The notes: generated by a model from the sequence alone, not told the origin. Positions 1 through 8,458 are shown, counted from the stretch's first letter. The stretch is DNA of 58,464 nt from Gammaproteobacteria bacterium (GCA_009844085.1 VYCF01000060.1:1-58464), one strand, 5' to 3'. Numbers and translations are program-made.

Positions 1-69
1 AGCGGCCCGGTCCGGCTTCAGGCAATCGCCAGCCGAGTTACCGGGAGAAGCTGTACTACAGACCCGACA

Positions 70-99
70 CTGACATGGCGCGGCGGTTTCTAGTAGAAT
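70..99 (+). promoter_or_regulatory. Candidate sigma-70 promoter of the tRNA-Arg gene
   Basis: A -35 hexamer CTGACA (70-75) and a -10 hexamer TAGAAT (94-99) are separated by 18 bases. Each differs from consensus at one position. Transcription would start near 106, giving a leader of about 43 bases before the mature tRNA. Bases 1-69 upstream show no convincing coding frame, although the tail of a gene outside the window cannot be excluded. Confidence 0.6.
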
Positions 100-148
100 C
101 TGCCACTTCCCGTGGCCGGGAACCCGGCGGCGGAAGCATCGCGGCAAC

Positions 149-225
149 GCACCCGTAGCTCAGCTGGATAGAGTACCTGGCTACGAACCAGGTGGTCAGA
201 GGTTCGAATCCTCTCGGGTGCGCCA
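149..225 (+). tRNA. tRNA-Arg, anticodon ACG
   Basis: A complete cloverleaf is visible. The 7-bp acceptor stem pairs GCACCCG (149-155) with CGGGTGC (215-221), followed by discriminator G and an encoded CCA (223-225). The anticodon stem CCTGG/CCAGG encloses the loop CTACGAA, so the anticodon is ACG. This normally becomes ICG by adenosine deamination and reads CGU, CGC and CGA. The T arm carries the canonical GGTTCGAATCC core. The gene lies 54 bases before the amidohydrolase start, so read-through into that gene is possible. Confidence 0.97.
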
Positions 226-279
226 TTATTGGATAAGTCCCTTCCGGACAGACAGTTAACGGTAGAACGAGGCAGATTC

Positions 280-1557
280 ATGAAGTCTCACCTGTTCCCC
301 GCGCTTCTCCTGCTGACCTCCATCATCCTGCACGGCTCAGCCGCCGCCAACGAGGGCAGCATCGCCTTCACCGGCGCCACGATCATCGACGGCACCGCGG
401 CCGCGCCGCTGGCCGACGGCGTGCTCGTCATCACCGACGGGCGCGTGCGCAGCATCGGCCCGGCCTCGGAAGTGAGCATCCCCGCGGACGCCGAGAGGAT
501 CGACGTCAGCGGCAAGACGATCATGCCGGGCATGATCAACGCACACGGCCATGTCGGCGACACCCTTGGCCTGGAAACCGGCCACTACAGCCGCGAAAAC
601 ATTCTCGATCAACTTGGCCTTTATGCGCGTTACGGCATCACCACGGTACTCAGTCTCGGCGGCGACGAGGCGCCGGGCTTCCAGGTGCGCAACGAACAGT
701 TCCATGCCGGGCTCGACCGGGCGCGGCTGTATGTCGCCGGCAGCGTCGTCAACGGCGAGACGCTGCCGGAGATTCGCAGCCAGTTGAACGCCAACGCCGA
801 CCTCGGCGCCGATTTCATCAAGACGCGGATCGATTCCGAACTCGGCCAGTTGCCGACCCTGGCGCCGGAAGTGTTCCAGTCATTGATGGACCTGGCTGCG
901 AGCCGCCGCCTGCCCGTGGCGGTGCACATTTACTACCTGGAAGACGCGCGCATGGTGCTCGAGGCTGGCGCCAAAATCATCGCCCATTCGGTGCGCGACC
1001 TTGAGGTCGACCGGGACTTCATCGAACTGATGATCGAAAACGACGCCTGCTACATTCCCACGATGATGCGCGACGTTTCGACATTCGTGTACGAGACCGA
1101 GCCCGATTTCTTCTCCGACCCCTTTTTCCTCACTGAAGCCGACCCGGCGGTGCTCGCCGAACTGAGCACGCCCGAATATCGCTCGGGGATTCGCAACAGC
1201 GCCGCCTCCCGGCAATACAAGGCGGACTTACCGAACGCGCTCGTTAATGTGGGGCTCTTGCACGATGCGGGCGTGCTGGTCGCCATGGGTACCGACACCG
1301 GCCCGCCGGCTCGCTTCCAGGGCTATTTCGAGCACGAGGAAATGCAGATGATGGTGGATGCGGGCATGAGCCCGCTGGATGCGATTCGCGCCGCCACCGG
1401 GGAGGCGGCGCGGTGCATCGGTCAAAGCGAGATCGGTACGCTCGAGCCCGGCAACTGGGGCGATTTCATCGTACTCGACGGCAATCCAGAGCAGGATATC
1501 GCCAACACCCGCCTCATCGACAGTGTCTGGATCGCCGGCAACCGCGTCCCGCGCTGA
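280..1557 (+). CDS. Exported amidohydrolase family protein
   Basis: This is a 425-residue metal-dependent amidohydrolase related to imidazolonepropionase and prolidase-like enzymes. The metal-site residues are all visible: HxH at H89/H91 (AHGH), the lysine likely to be carboxylated at K181 (FIKTR), H216 (AVHIYY), H236 (IAHSVRD) and D339 (MGTDTG). The N-terminal beta-sandwich (IDGTAAAPL, GRVRSIG) and the C-terminal GNWGDFIVLDGNP strand are also typical. Residues 1-23 form a signal peptide, so it should act in the periplasm. The ATG at 280 is preferred over an upstream in-frame codon at 229 because it follows a GAGGCAG ribosome-binding site and leaves a clean signal peptide. The substrate is unknown; family members cleave cyclic amides, dipeptides or organophosphates. 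It converges on the aldolase gene with 3 bases between them. Confidence 0.85.
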   Translation: MKSHLFPALLLLTSIILHGSAAANEGSIAFTGATIIDGTAAAPLADGVLVITDGRVRSIGPASEVSIPADAERIDVSGKTIMPGMINAHGHVGDTLGLETGHYSRENILDQLGLYARYGITTVLSLGGDEAPGFQVRNEQFHAGLDRARLYVAGSVVNGETLPEIRSQLNANADLGADFIKTRIDSELGQLPTLAPEVFQSLMDLAASRRLPVAVHIYYLEDARMVLEAGAKIIAHSVRDLEVDRDFIELMIENDACYIPTMMRDVSTFVYETEPDFFSDPFFLTEADPAVLAELSTPEYRSGIRNSAASRQYKADLPNALVNVGLLHDAGVLVAMGTDTGPPARFQGYFEHEEMQMMVDAGMSPLDAIRAATGEAARCIGQSEIGTLEPGNWGDFIVLDGNPEQDIANTRLIDSVWIAGNRVPR

Positions 1558-1560
1558 TTC

Positions 1561-2424
1561 TCAGGGGCAGGGATCCTCGCCCTGGACCGGGGTCGCGCCC
1601 GAGGGCAGGAATCGGCAAGGGTCGGCATCTTCAAGCATCACCCTCGCTCCGGCGCGGATGATCGCGTTGGTGCCAGGCGCCTGGAAGAAATTGTAGCCTT
1701 CCCGGGACGTCATCCAGGCCGAGGGTCCGCCGAGATATTTGCCCGCGCCATTGGTCGCGCCGACTACGTTGTCCACCAGACCTTCGTAATACGGCTCGCC
1801 TTGGCGCCCGCCGCTGAAACTGCCGAGGTCGGAACTGGCGACGAACACCACGTCGACGCCTTCGACCGCGGCGATTTCATTCGCGGCTTCCACGCCTTCC
1901 ACGGTTTCGATCATGGCGATGACCATGATGTTGTCGTTGGCGCTCTGCCGATAGCCGCCACCCCAGATCGCGCCGTATTGGCCGCCGCCCTGGCTGCGGC
2001 GTCCCTCCGGCGGATACTTGGCGAAACGCACGGCGTTTTCCATTTTCTCCGCGGTGTCGACCATGGGCACGATGATGCCAAGGGCGCCGATGTCGGTCGC
2101 TTTCTGGATATCGCCTTCGGTCGCGTCGGGGACGCGAATGAAGGGAATCGCCGGGGCGTCGCGGCAGGCGAAGATCATGCGCGCCACATCGGTGTAATTG
2201 AGATGGCTGTGCTGCATTTCGATCCAGATGAAATCGAAGCCCGCGCCGGCCATGGCGCAATAGATTTCCGGATCGGCCGTCGACACGGTGCCGCCGAGCA
2301 CCTGTTCGCCAGCTTCGAGCTTGGCCTTCACGGTGTTGTAGAGCCCGCCGTCCTGGGCTGGCGCCGCGGCGGTCCAGAGCAGGGCCGCCATGCTGGGAAT
2401 CAGATATTTCAACAGGACTTTCAT
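1561..2424 (-). CDS. HpcH/HpaI aldolase family protein with signal peptide
   Basis: This 287-residue protein belongs to the class II pyruvate-dependent aldolases of the HpcH/HpaI/GarL type, which split or form 2-oxo-3-deoxy acids. Family motifs in order are IEMQHS (conserved acid/His strand), FIRVPDA, IIVPMVDTAEKM, YPPEGRRS, IETVEGV (metal-binding Glu) and ASSDLGS (metal-binding Asp). The unusual feature is a clear N-terminal signal peptide (MKVLLKYL, a hydrophobic core, then APAQ), because characterised members are cytoplasmic. A GCGAGG ribosome-binding site precedes the ATG. The gene lies 35 bases downstream of the selenoprotein on the same strand, so the two are probably co-transcribed and may serve one pathway. 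The substrate is not inferable, and the true lyase activity is untested. Confidence 0.82.
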   Translation of the reverse strand: MKVLLKYLIPSMAALLWTAAAPAQDGGLYNTVKAKLEAGEQVLGGTVSTADPEIYCAMAGAGFDFIWIEMQHSHLNYTDVARMIFACRDAPAIPFIRVPDATEGDIQKATDIGALGIIVPMVDTAEKMENAVRFAKYPPEGRRSQGGGQYGAIWGGGYRQSANDNIMVIAMIETVEGVEAANEIAAVEGVDVVFVASSDLGSFSGGRQGEPYYEGLVDNVVGATNGAGKYLGGPSAWMTSREGYNFFQAPGTNAIIRAGARVMLEDADPCRFLPSGATPVQGEDPCP

Positions 2425-2459
2425 ACTTTACCTCGCTGAATTCGGCGGCAGGCGCCGCG

Positions 2460-3344
2460 TCAGGCTTCGGAAATCATCGGCGCTCTCGTTTCACCGGAGG
2501 CCTTCGCTGCGACTTGCTGCTGCCGCCGCTTTTCGCCGCGCAGCCGCAGTTCCTCGCGATTGCTGTCGTCCACTTTGGCGTAGTCGTCGCGCCATTCGTC
2601 GCCGCCGCGCCAACTCTGGTTCGTGCGCCAGGTGGTCCCCGGTCCCTCGGCTTCTTCCAGCAACTTTATTGCGCGGCGCACGATGCCGATCTGACCGAAG
2701 ATATTACCGGGATCGCCGCAGGGATTGCCGAGCGGAAAATCGGTATGCAGATAGCGGGCGACGCCGCAATGTTCCACCACGTCAAGCGCGCTGCCGATGA
2801 TCACGGTGGGAATTCCGTTCTCCTCCAAGTGCCGGCTGACCAGACTCACGGTCTGGTGGCAGACGGGTCACAAGGGAACGAGCATGGCCACGTCGATCTG
2901 GTCTTCGCGGCATAACTCGAGAATCCTCGGCGCGTCCTTTTCCACGGTATTGCGCTTGCTGTATTCCGTCGGCGCCGAATAAAACCGTCCGGAAAGACTC
3001 TCGAATACGCCCGCCCGCGCCGTGCTGCGCAAATGATTGATCGGCAGGAAGCTGCCGAGGTCATTGGTATGCGTGACGGTCTTTTGCCAGGACAATTCGT
3101 CCGTGTACATCGAATGCGGCGTCGGCGTCGTCATCGACGCGTAAACCTGGCGCTTCGAGCGGCCTTCGACCGTATCCGGCATCGCGGTCGTGATCAGTCC
3201 CAGGCGGCATTCGCGCAAGGGTTTCGGCAGCGGCGCGAAAGGCGTCTCGTCGTGGTTCGCCCACACGTAGTCCTTCTCATATCCCTGGGCCCGGTAGAAA
3301 TCCCGGGTGCGCTGCATGTAGGGAACGTCGTACTTGCCCGGCAC
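2460..3344 (-). CDS. Predicted selenoprotein, GrdB/PrdB-like reductase family (UGA = Sec at residue 159)
   Basis: One continuous 294-residue protein is interrupted only by an in-frame TGA at 2868-2870. Read as selenocysteine, the TGA gives U159-P-V-C162, a UxxC redox motif, followed directly by HQTVSLVSRHLEENGIPTV, which resembles the glycine/sarcosine/betaine/D-proline reductase selenoprotein B family. Upstream family-like segments include THTNDLGSFLPINHL, EYSKRNTVEKDAP and LVPL just before U. A near-perfect bacterial SECIS hairpin follows the TGA. The start is GTG at 3344, preceded by AAGGAG with 6-base spacing. The reading frame and similarity continue unbroken on both sides of the TGA, which argues against a pseudogene. 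The terminal stop is also TGA (2460-2462). There is no signal peptide, so it is probably cytoplasmic. The reaction is unknown; the partner subunits of clostridial glycine reductase are not nearby. Confidence 0.85.
2839..2870 (-). promoter_or_regulatory. Bacterial SECIS element for UGA recoding
   Basis: On the minus strand the UGA (2870-2868) is followed after ten bases by a 7-bp perfect stem ACCAGAC / GUCUGGU (2857-2851 and 2845-2839). The stem closes the five-base loop CGUGA (2850-2846). The loop begins 17 bases after the UGA and holds a G with an adjacent U. This fits the known bacterial SECIS layout (hairpin immediately downstream of UGA, loop 16-37 bases away, G among the first two loop bases), which SelB recognises. 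The hairpin is inside the coding region, and the encoded residues HQTVSLV are also those expected for the family. Confidence 0.85.
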
Positions 3345-3421
3345 GTAAATCTCCTTCTGTCTTAAAGTCGGGATTCCGGCGGCAGAATAACCCTTTTAGC
3401 AATCGAAGGAAAAGCGGGGCC

Positions 3422-4087
3422 ATGTACGAAACCGAACTCTATGGGCCGGTGAAGGCCTTTCTGGAATCCCAGGGCTATGAAGTCAAGGCCGAGATCAAGG
3501 GCTGCGACGTGGTGGCGGTCCGCGGCGACGAGGCGCCGCTGATCGTCGAACTGAAGACGAAATTCTCCCTGCCGCTGGTGCTGCAGGGCATCGACCGGCA
3601 ACGGCTGACCGATAACGTCTATCTGGCGGTTCCGCCTTTCGCCGGCCGCGGCGCACGCCGGAAGGAAGCCCTGGCCCTGTGCCGCCGGCTCGGTCTCGGG
3701 CTGTTGGCCGTGCGGCCGGCGCCCGCGTGCTTCGTCGAAGCGCTGCTCGACCCGGCCGAATATCGCCCGCGTAAACGCAAGCCCGCGATCGGCCGGCTGT
3801 TGCGCGAGTTCCAGCAACGTGTAGGCGACCCAAACACCGGCGGCTCGACCCGCCGCACGATCATGACCGCCTATCGCCAGGACGCCTTGCGCTGCGCTGG
3901 CTACCTCGACGAAAACGGCCCCTCCCGCGCGGCCAGGGTCGCGCAAGCCACCGGCGTAGCCAAGGCCGGCCAGATCTTCCTCAAGGACTACTACGGCTGG
4001 TTCGAACGAGTCGCCGAAACCCCCCGCGGCGTATACCACCTGACCCCCAAAGGCCACCGGGCAGTCACGGACCATGCCCAATCGTAA
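3422..4087 (+). CDS. DUF2161 family protein with PD-(D/E)xK nuclease-like fold
   Basis: A 221-residue soluble protein. The N-terminal third has the PD-(D/E)xK-like pattern GCDVVAV...LIVELKTK, where the Asp, Glu and Lys occupy the expected catalytic positions (about residues 29, 42 and 44). The C-terminal third (DALRCAGYL...GVAKAGQIFLKDYYGWFERV) is winged-helix-like and ends with the GVYHLTPKG segment typical of DUF2161. It starts at ATG 3422 and is divergent from the selenoprotein, with a 77-base shared upstream region. The biological role of DUF2161 proteins is not established. No restriction or defence partner is adjacent, so a housekeeping or repair role is equally possible. Confidence 0.75.
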   Translation: MYETELYGPVKAFLESQGYEVKAEIKGCDVVAVRGDEAPLIVELKTKFSLPLVLQGIDRQRLTDNVYLAVPPFAGRGARRKEALALCRRLGLGLLAVRPAPACFVEALLDPAEYRPRKRKPAIGRLLREFQQRVGDPNTGGSTRRTIMTAYRQDALRCAGYLDENGPSRAARVAQATGVAKAGQIFLKDYYGWFERVAETPRGVYHLTPKGHRAVTDHAQS

Positions 4088-4152
4088 GGGGCGTATATCG
4101 AAACCCGCCCTCCCGTGTTAGGCTTTCCCCGGATTTTTCGGGAGGCTTCCCC

Positions 4153-5226
4153 ATGACCAGATACTTGCCGCCGATGGCCCTGGCGCTGCTGCTGGCGACC
4201 GGCGTCCTGCAGGCGCAACAGGGAGACGACAGCATGAATTCGCAATCTCCGGTGGCGGGCGTCACCAGCCGGTTCATTGAAAGCAACGGCATTCGCATGC
4301 GCATTTTCGAGGCGGGAGATTCCGGGCCGCTGGTGCTGATGGCCCATGGCTGGCCCGAGTCCTGGTACAACTGGCGACATCAGTTGACCGCGCTCGCTGG
4401 AGCCGGCTATCGCGTGGTGGCGCCGGATATGCGCGGCTACGGGGAAACCGATGCGCCGCCCGACGTGGACGACTACGACATCATCGATCTGACCGACGAC
4501 ATGGTCGGCATTCTCGATGCCCTCGGTGAAGAGACCGCGGTCATGGTTGGGCACGACTGGGGCGCAATCGTCGCCTGGCATGCGGTTGTGCGCTATCCCG
4601 AACGCTTCGACGGGCTGATCGCCATGAGCGTCCCTTACGGCGGTACCGCCCAGCGTTCGCCTCTGGAGGGTTGGCGCGAAGCCTTCGGCGACAATTTCTA
4701 TTACATCCTGTATCACAACGAGCCCGGCGGAGTGGCCGAGGCGGAATACGACAGCGATCCGCGCGGCTTGATCAGCCGGCTGTACCTGTCGCCGACCTCG
4801 CCTCGCGCGGCGCCAACGATCACCGATCCGCTACGTTCGGCGGGCGGCTGGATCGGTCGCCTCGGCGCGCCGCTCGGATTGCCCGACTGGCTGAGCCAGG
4901 AAGACCTCGACTACGTCGTCGGCCAGTTGGACCAGGCGGGATTTCGCGGCGGCGTGAATTACTACCGCAATTTCCATCGTAACTGGGAAATCAGCCTGGA
5001 ATACGAAAGCGACCGCGTTACCGTGCCGACGGTCTTCATCGCCGGTTCGAGGGACGTGGTCATCGGCGGGGCGAGCGCCGAGCAATTGACCGCGATGATG
5101 TCGCGGGTGACCGACGATCTGCGCGGCGTAGTGCTGATTCCCGAAATCGGCCACTGGGTGCAACAGGAAGCGCCCGAGGAGACCAACGCGGCAATGCTGG
5201 AGTTTCTGGACGGCCTCGATCTCTAG
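4153..5226 (+). CDS. Exported alpha/beta hydrolase, epoxide hydrolase-like
   Basis: A 357-residue alpha/beta-hydrolase. The oxyanion motif HGWP (65-68) and the nucleophile elbow GHDWGA with aspartate D135 are diagnostic of the epoxide hydrolase/haloalkane dehalogenase branch rather than serine esterases. D301 (AGSRDVV) and H334 (EIGHWVQQEAP) complete the triad. Tyrosines in the lid (Y270/Y271) could activate the epoxide. Residues 1-22 look like a signal peptide (MTRYLPPMALALLLA..QA), which predicts periplasmic localisation. A GGAGG ribosome-binding site lies 7 bases before the ATG. Its stop overlaps the 3' end of the convergent methyltransferase by four bases. The substrate is unknown. Confidence 0.85.
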   Translation: MTRYLPPMALALLLATGVLQAQQGDDSMNSQSPVAGVTSRFIESNGIRMRIFEAGDSGPLVLMAHGWPESWYNWRHQLTALAGAGYRVVAPDMRGYGETDAPPDVDDYDIIDLTDDMVGILDALGEETAVMVGHDWGAIVAWHAVVRYPERFDGLIAMSVPYGGTAQRSPLEGWREAFGDNFYYILYHNEPGGVAEAEYDSDPRGLISRLYLSPTSPRAAPTITDPLRSAGGWIGRLGAPLGLPDWLSQEDLDYVVGQLDQAGFRGGVNYYRNFHRNWEISLEYESDRVTVPTVFIAGSRDVVIGGASAEQLTAMMSRVTDDLRGVVLIPEIGHWVQQEAPEETNAAMLEFLDGLDL

Positions 5227-5846
5227 TCGCCTGTCCCGGGACGTCGCAACCAGACCATGTCCCAGGAAATTTCCGGTCGTCCGGCGGCGTCTTCGTGACG
5301 GGAAACACGTACTGTTTCAAGGTCTGAATTCCGGGCCAGGTCCCTGATTTCACTGGCGCTAACCGGCGCCATCGGCCGCTCTGTCGGCAACGGCCCCAGC
5401 CGCAGGCTGAACATCATGCCGCCGCCGGGCTCCAACAGTGAGGCAAGGGTTCGAAAAGCGCGAGTCCGGTCATCGGGCGGCACGTGCATCCACATGGCGC
5501 TGAGCCAGATCAGGTCAAACGCAGATCCCGCCTTGCATACCAGGGCCAGGTCGGGCAGACAATCGTCGATCCAGGTGATCGCGGGCGATTCGTGCAGCTC
5601 CTGAGCGGCCCGGCGCAATTCCCGCGAGGGCTCGACGGCGGCTACTTCGTGACCTTGCCGCGCGAACCAGGCAGCATCGCGGCCGGTGCCGGCCCCTATA
5701 TCCAGGATCGCGGCCGAAGGAGGCGGCAGCAGATCGAGCGTCTCTCGATGAACTTCCTCGAAGGTCAGGCTCTCGTAATCCGGTACGATCTCTCCCGCAA
5801 GCCGGTCATAGCTGGCGAGAACGTCCTGAACGCGGAAATTGTTCAC
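5223..5846 (-). CDS. Class I SAM-dependent methyltransferase
   Basis: A 207-residue Rossmann-fold methyltransferase of the Methyltransf_11/25 type. Motif I is ILDIGAGTGRDAAWFARQG, with the acidic SAM-ribose contact in VAAVEPS. Motif II/III regions are FDLIWLSAMWMHVP and LLEPGGGMMFSLRLG. No signal peptide or membrane segment is present, so it is cytoplasmic. It follows the aminotransferase gene on the same strand (6 bases apart), so co-transcription is likely. The acceptor substrate cannot be predicted from the sequence. Confidence 0.8.
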   Translation of the reverse strand: MNNFRVQDVLASYDRLAGEIVPDYESLTFEEVHRETLDLLPPPSAAILDIGAGTGRDAAWFARQGHEVAAVEPSRELRRAAQELHESPAITWIDDCLPDLALVCKAGSAFDLIWLSAMWMHVPPDDRTRAFRTLASLLEPGGGMMFSLRLGPLPTERPMAPVSASEIRDLARNSDLETVRVSRHEDAAGRPEISWDMVWLRRPGTGD

Positions 5847-5852
5847 CGGCCA

Positions 5853-7106
5853 TCAACCGAGTAGCGCTTTAACTCCGGCCGCGGCCCGGTCGACATGCTC
5901 AAGGGTGTTATAGATTGTCGGGCACAGCCGCAAGCCGCCGGTGGCTGCGCCGGCGATGCCATGTTCCCGGTACAGTCGATTGACGGTTTCGCCGCGCTGC
6001 TCCGGGTCGAGTCTGGTGATGCAAACGCCATGGCTGAACTCGGGGGCCATCGGCGTCAACAAGTCGAATCCGGCATCGGCGATGCCCTGCTTGAGATGTT
6101 GCGCGAGTTGCGCGATGCGTTGCTCGACGCGCCTGGGGCCGATCAGGTCGTGAATTCCCGCGGCCACGCCGAGTCCGGCGAGCGCGGCATCGTCGCGCTG
6201 GCCCAGCGATTCGAACTTGCGCGCGCCGGTTAATGTGGTCTCCGGTCCATTGCCCCAGCCCGGCGCGACGACCGAAGGCCAGATTTCGCCGATGCGCGAC
6301 TCCCTGACATAAAGCAGGCCCACTTCCTTCGGCCCCATGTACCACTTGTGGGCGCTGGCGGAGTATGAATCGACGTCCAGGTCGCGCAGGTCCACCGCCA
6401 TTGCGCCCCAGGTCTGGGCGCCGTCGAGATGCACGTGGATGCCGCGCTCATGGGCGAGGCGCGTCAGTTCCTTCACCGGCAGCTTGATACCGCTGACGTT
6501 CGAAACATGAGTGATCGCGAGCACCGCGGTTCTGTCGCGGAATTCATCGGTGAAAGCGTCGACCAATTCCTGCGCCGATTGCGGCGCTTCCGGCGTGCCC
6601 ACCTTGCGCACCTGTAACCCGTAGCGCGCCGCGCGCACCTCCCAGGCGACGTTGTTGGTGGGATGATTCTGGTCCCAGACGAGTACGTCATCGCCGGATT
6701 GCAAGGGCAGCCCGCCATTGACGATGTTGTTGGCCTCGGAAGTATTGCGCACCAGCGCCACTTCGTCCGCCGAGACGTTCAATTGCGCGGCAACGCGAGC
6801 GCGCGTCTCTTCCAGCAGATCACCGAACCTGGCGCGATTGTTGAAGGAGCAATCGCGGTCGATGTCGGCGGTAAGCAAGGTTACGTTCTCCGCCACGGCG
6901 CGAAACGAAGGACACAGATTGGCCGCGTTCATGGGCACGGCGTCCTCGGTAAACGAGAACTGGGCCCGGACCATCTCCCACCAGGACTCGTCCTGCCCGG
7001 GCGCGGCGAGTTGCTGTTGCGCCTCGGCGGCCGACATGCCGGCTGCGCCAAGCATCAGGGCGCTCGTGGTCTGCAGGAATTCGCGTCTTGTCTGCGATCT
7101 GGTCAT
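5853..7106 (-). CDS. Tat-exported class V aminotransferase / cysteine desulfurase-like enzyme
   Basis: A 417-residue fold-type I PLP enzyme of the aminotransferase class V group (isopenicillin N epimerase/CsdA-like). The PLP lysine is K254 in SASAHKWYMGPK, with D228 (HLDGAQTWG) stacking on the cofactor and SNVSG upstream. The N-terminus carries a twin-arginine signal, TRREFLQ at residues 6-12, followed by a hydrophobic stretch to AAEA. Tat export would let the enzyme fold with PLP before leaving the cytoplasm. The ATG at 7106 is chosen because the frame continues far upstream only as an overlap shadow of the CoA-transferase gene, while the Tat signal begins exactly here. It lies 29 bases downstream of the CoA-transferase and 6 bases upstream of the methyltransferase, which suggests one operon. 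It may be an epimerase or lyase rather than a transaminase. Confidence 0.83.
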   Translation of the reverse strand: MTRSQTRREFLQTTSALMLGAAGMSAAEAQQQLAAPGQDESWWEMVRAQFSFTEDAVPMNAANLCPSFRAVAENVTLLTADIDRDCSFNNRARFGDLLEETRARVAAQLNVSADEVALVRNTSEANNIVNGGLPLQSGDDVLVWDQNHPTNNVAWEVRAARYGLQVRKVGTPEAPQSAQELVDAFTDEFRDRTAVLAITHVSNVSGIKLPVKELTRLAHERGIHVHLDGAQTWGAMAVDLRDLDVDSYSASAHKWYMGPKEVGLLYVRESRIGEIWPSVVAPGWGNGPETTLTGARKFESLGQRDDAALAGLGVAAGIHDLIGPRRVEQRIAQLAQHLKQGIADAGFDLLTPMAPEFSHGVCITRLDPEQRGETVNRLYREHGIAGAATGGLRLCPTIYNTLEHVDRAAAGVKALLG

Positions 7107-7135
7107 TGTTGCTGCCCCGTGTCGATTGAATTGAT

Positions 7136-8320
7136 TCAGATTACCCGTTTTGCCCTTAATGCGTCGATGTCCTCGTCGCCGTAACCGAGTTCGCGCATGA
7201 TTCGATGCGTGTGTTCGCCGAGAGTCGGCGGCCGTTCCCGGATTTCGCCGGGCGTTTCCGACAACTCCACCGGCGTCTTTATCAGCGGAGCCGATCCATT
7301 CAGCCCCGGATATTCCGTAGCCTGGAAAATGCCTCGGGCTGCGATATGCGGATCTTCCAGCACTTCCTGCGGCGACAGCACCGGCCCCGCGGGCAGCCGC
7401 GCTGCTTCCATTTCGGCCAGCACTTCCTCGCTGGTGCGTTCGGCGCACCAGCGGGCCAGCCTTTCGCTGATCAGATGGCCGTTGTCGCCGCGCGAAATGT
7501 CGTCCTTGAAGCGCGGGTCTTCGAGCCAATGGTCCTCGCCCATCAGATCGGCCCAGCGCTTGAACAGCGGCCCGCCGACGGATTGCACGAGCACCCAGCC
7601 GTCCCTGGTGCGGAAAGTGTCCGCCGGCGCGGCGGTCTGGGCGCGATTCAGGCTCGCGACCCGGTCCGGCTTGATGGCGTGCTGCTCGATCAGCGTACCG
7701 TTCATGATGGTCAAGGCGGTATTGAACAGCGAACCCTCGACGATCTGGCCCTTGCCGGTCTTCGCCCGCTCGTACAGCGCCGCCATGGTGCCGAAAGCCG
7801 ACAGGCTGGCGGTGCCGAAATCGACCCAAGGCCCCCAGGCGCGCACGGGCTGCTCGGGCGTGCCGGTGAGATACATGCAGCCGGACATGGCCTGGCCGAG
7901 ACCGTCGAAGCCGACCCGATTTGCGTAAGGCCCGCCCTGGCCGAAGGCGGAAATCATGGTCAGGATGATGTCGGGCCTGACCGCGCTGAGGCTGTCGTAG
8001 TCGAGCCCCATGGCCCGCAAGGTGTCCGGCGGCAGATTGGCGACAACCACGTCCGCAGTGGCCACGAGCTTCTTAACGATCTCGCGGCCTTCCGGCTTCA
8101 TCGGATTGAGCGTCATCGATTGCTTGTTGCGGGCGAGCTGCAGGAACAGCGCGCCATCCCCGTTCCCGGTCACCGGCGACAGGTAGCGGTCCTCCGAGCC
8201 GTCGACCTTCTCGATTCGAATCACCTCCGCACCCATGTCCCCAAGCAGGGTGGCGCAGTACGGCCCGGCGATGTAACGCCCGAAATCGAGTACCCGGATG
8301 CCTTGCAGAATCTTGCTCAT
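7136..8320 (-). CDS. CaiB/BaiF (class III) CoA-transferase
   Basis: A 394-residue class III CoA-transferase. Family markers are LQGIRVLDFGRYIAGP at the N-terminus, GDMGAEVIRIEKVDG, RNKQSMTLN, the catalytic aspartate D167 (GPWVDFGTASLSA), YERAKTGKGQIVEGSL and C-terminal LPAGPVLSPQEVLEDP. Members move CoA between carboxylic acids (formyl-, succinyl-, carnitine- or bile-acid-type). The ATG at 8320 follows an AAGGAG ribosome-binding site; the open frame extends upstream to 8698 without domain homology. It is probably the first gene of an operon with the aminotransferase and methyltransferase. It is one of the few genes in the island without an export signal. The acid specificity is unknown. Confidence 0.9.
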   Translation of the reverse strand: MSKILQGIRVLDFGRYIAGPYCATLLGDMGAEVIRIEKVDGSEDRYLSPVTGNGDGALFLQLARNKQSMTLNPMKPEGREIVKKLVATADVVVANLPPDTLRAMGLDYDSLSAVRPDIILTMISAFGQGGPYANRVGFDGLGQAMSGCMYLTGTPEQPVRAWGPWVDFGTASLSAFGTMAALYERAKTGKGQIVEGSLFNTALTIMNGTLIEQHAIKPDRVASLNRAQTAAPADTFRTRDGWVLVQSVGGPLFKRWADLMGEDHWLEDPRFKDDISRGDNGHLISERLARWCAERTSEEVLAEMEAARLPAGPVLSPQEVLEDPHIAARGIFQATEYPGLNGSAPLIKTPVELSETPGEIRERPPTLGEHTHRIMRELGYGDEDIDALRAKRVI

Positions 8321-8458
8321 TTGAATCGGCTCCTTGTCGGCGCCTGCAATTGATATCGCGGCGGATGATACCACCGGGGGCATGGACGGGGCGCCCGCTT
8401 GGCGCGGTTCGAGCGCCTGGTCTACAATCGGGTCACCTTCCGTGCCAGGGTGATACCG

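Noticed and set aside
2460..3344. Pseudogene or sequencing-error reading of the two-piece ORF at 2868
   Set aside because: The frame continues without shift, coding similarity persists after the TGA, and a SECIS hairpin with correct spacing follows; recoding explains it better.
4127..4141. Possible terminator hairpin (CCCG/CGGG with T-rich loop) before the epoxide hydrolase
   Set aside because: The stem has only 4 bp, the T run is in the loop rather than after it, and the region overlaps the next gene's ribosome-binding site.
7107..7829. Longer minus-strand frame joined to the aminotransferase
   Set aside because: The extra 241 residues overlap the CoA-transferase gene in another frame and show no domain; the Tat signal begins at 7106.
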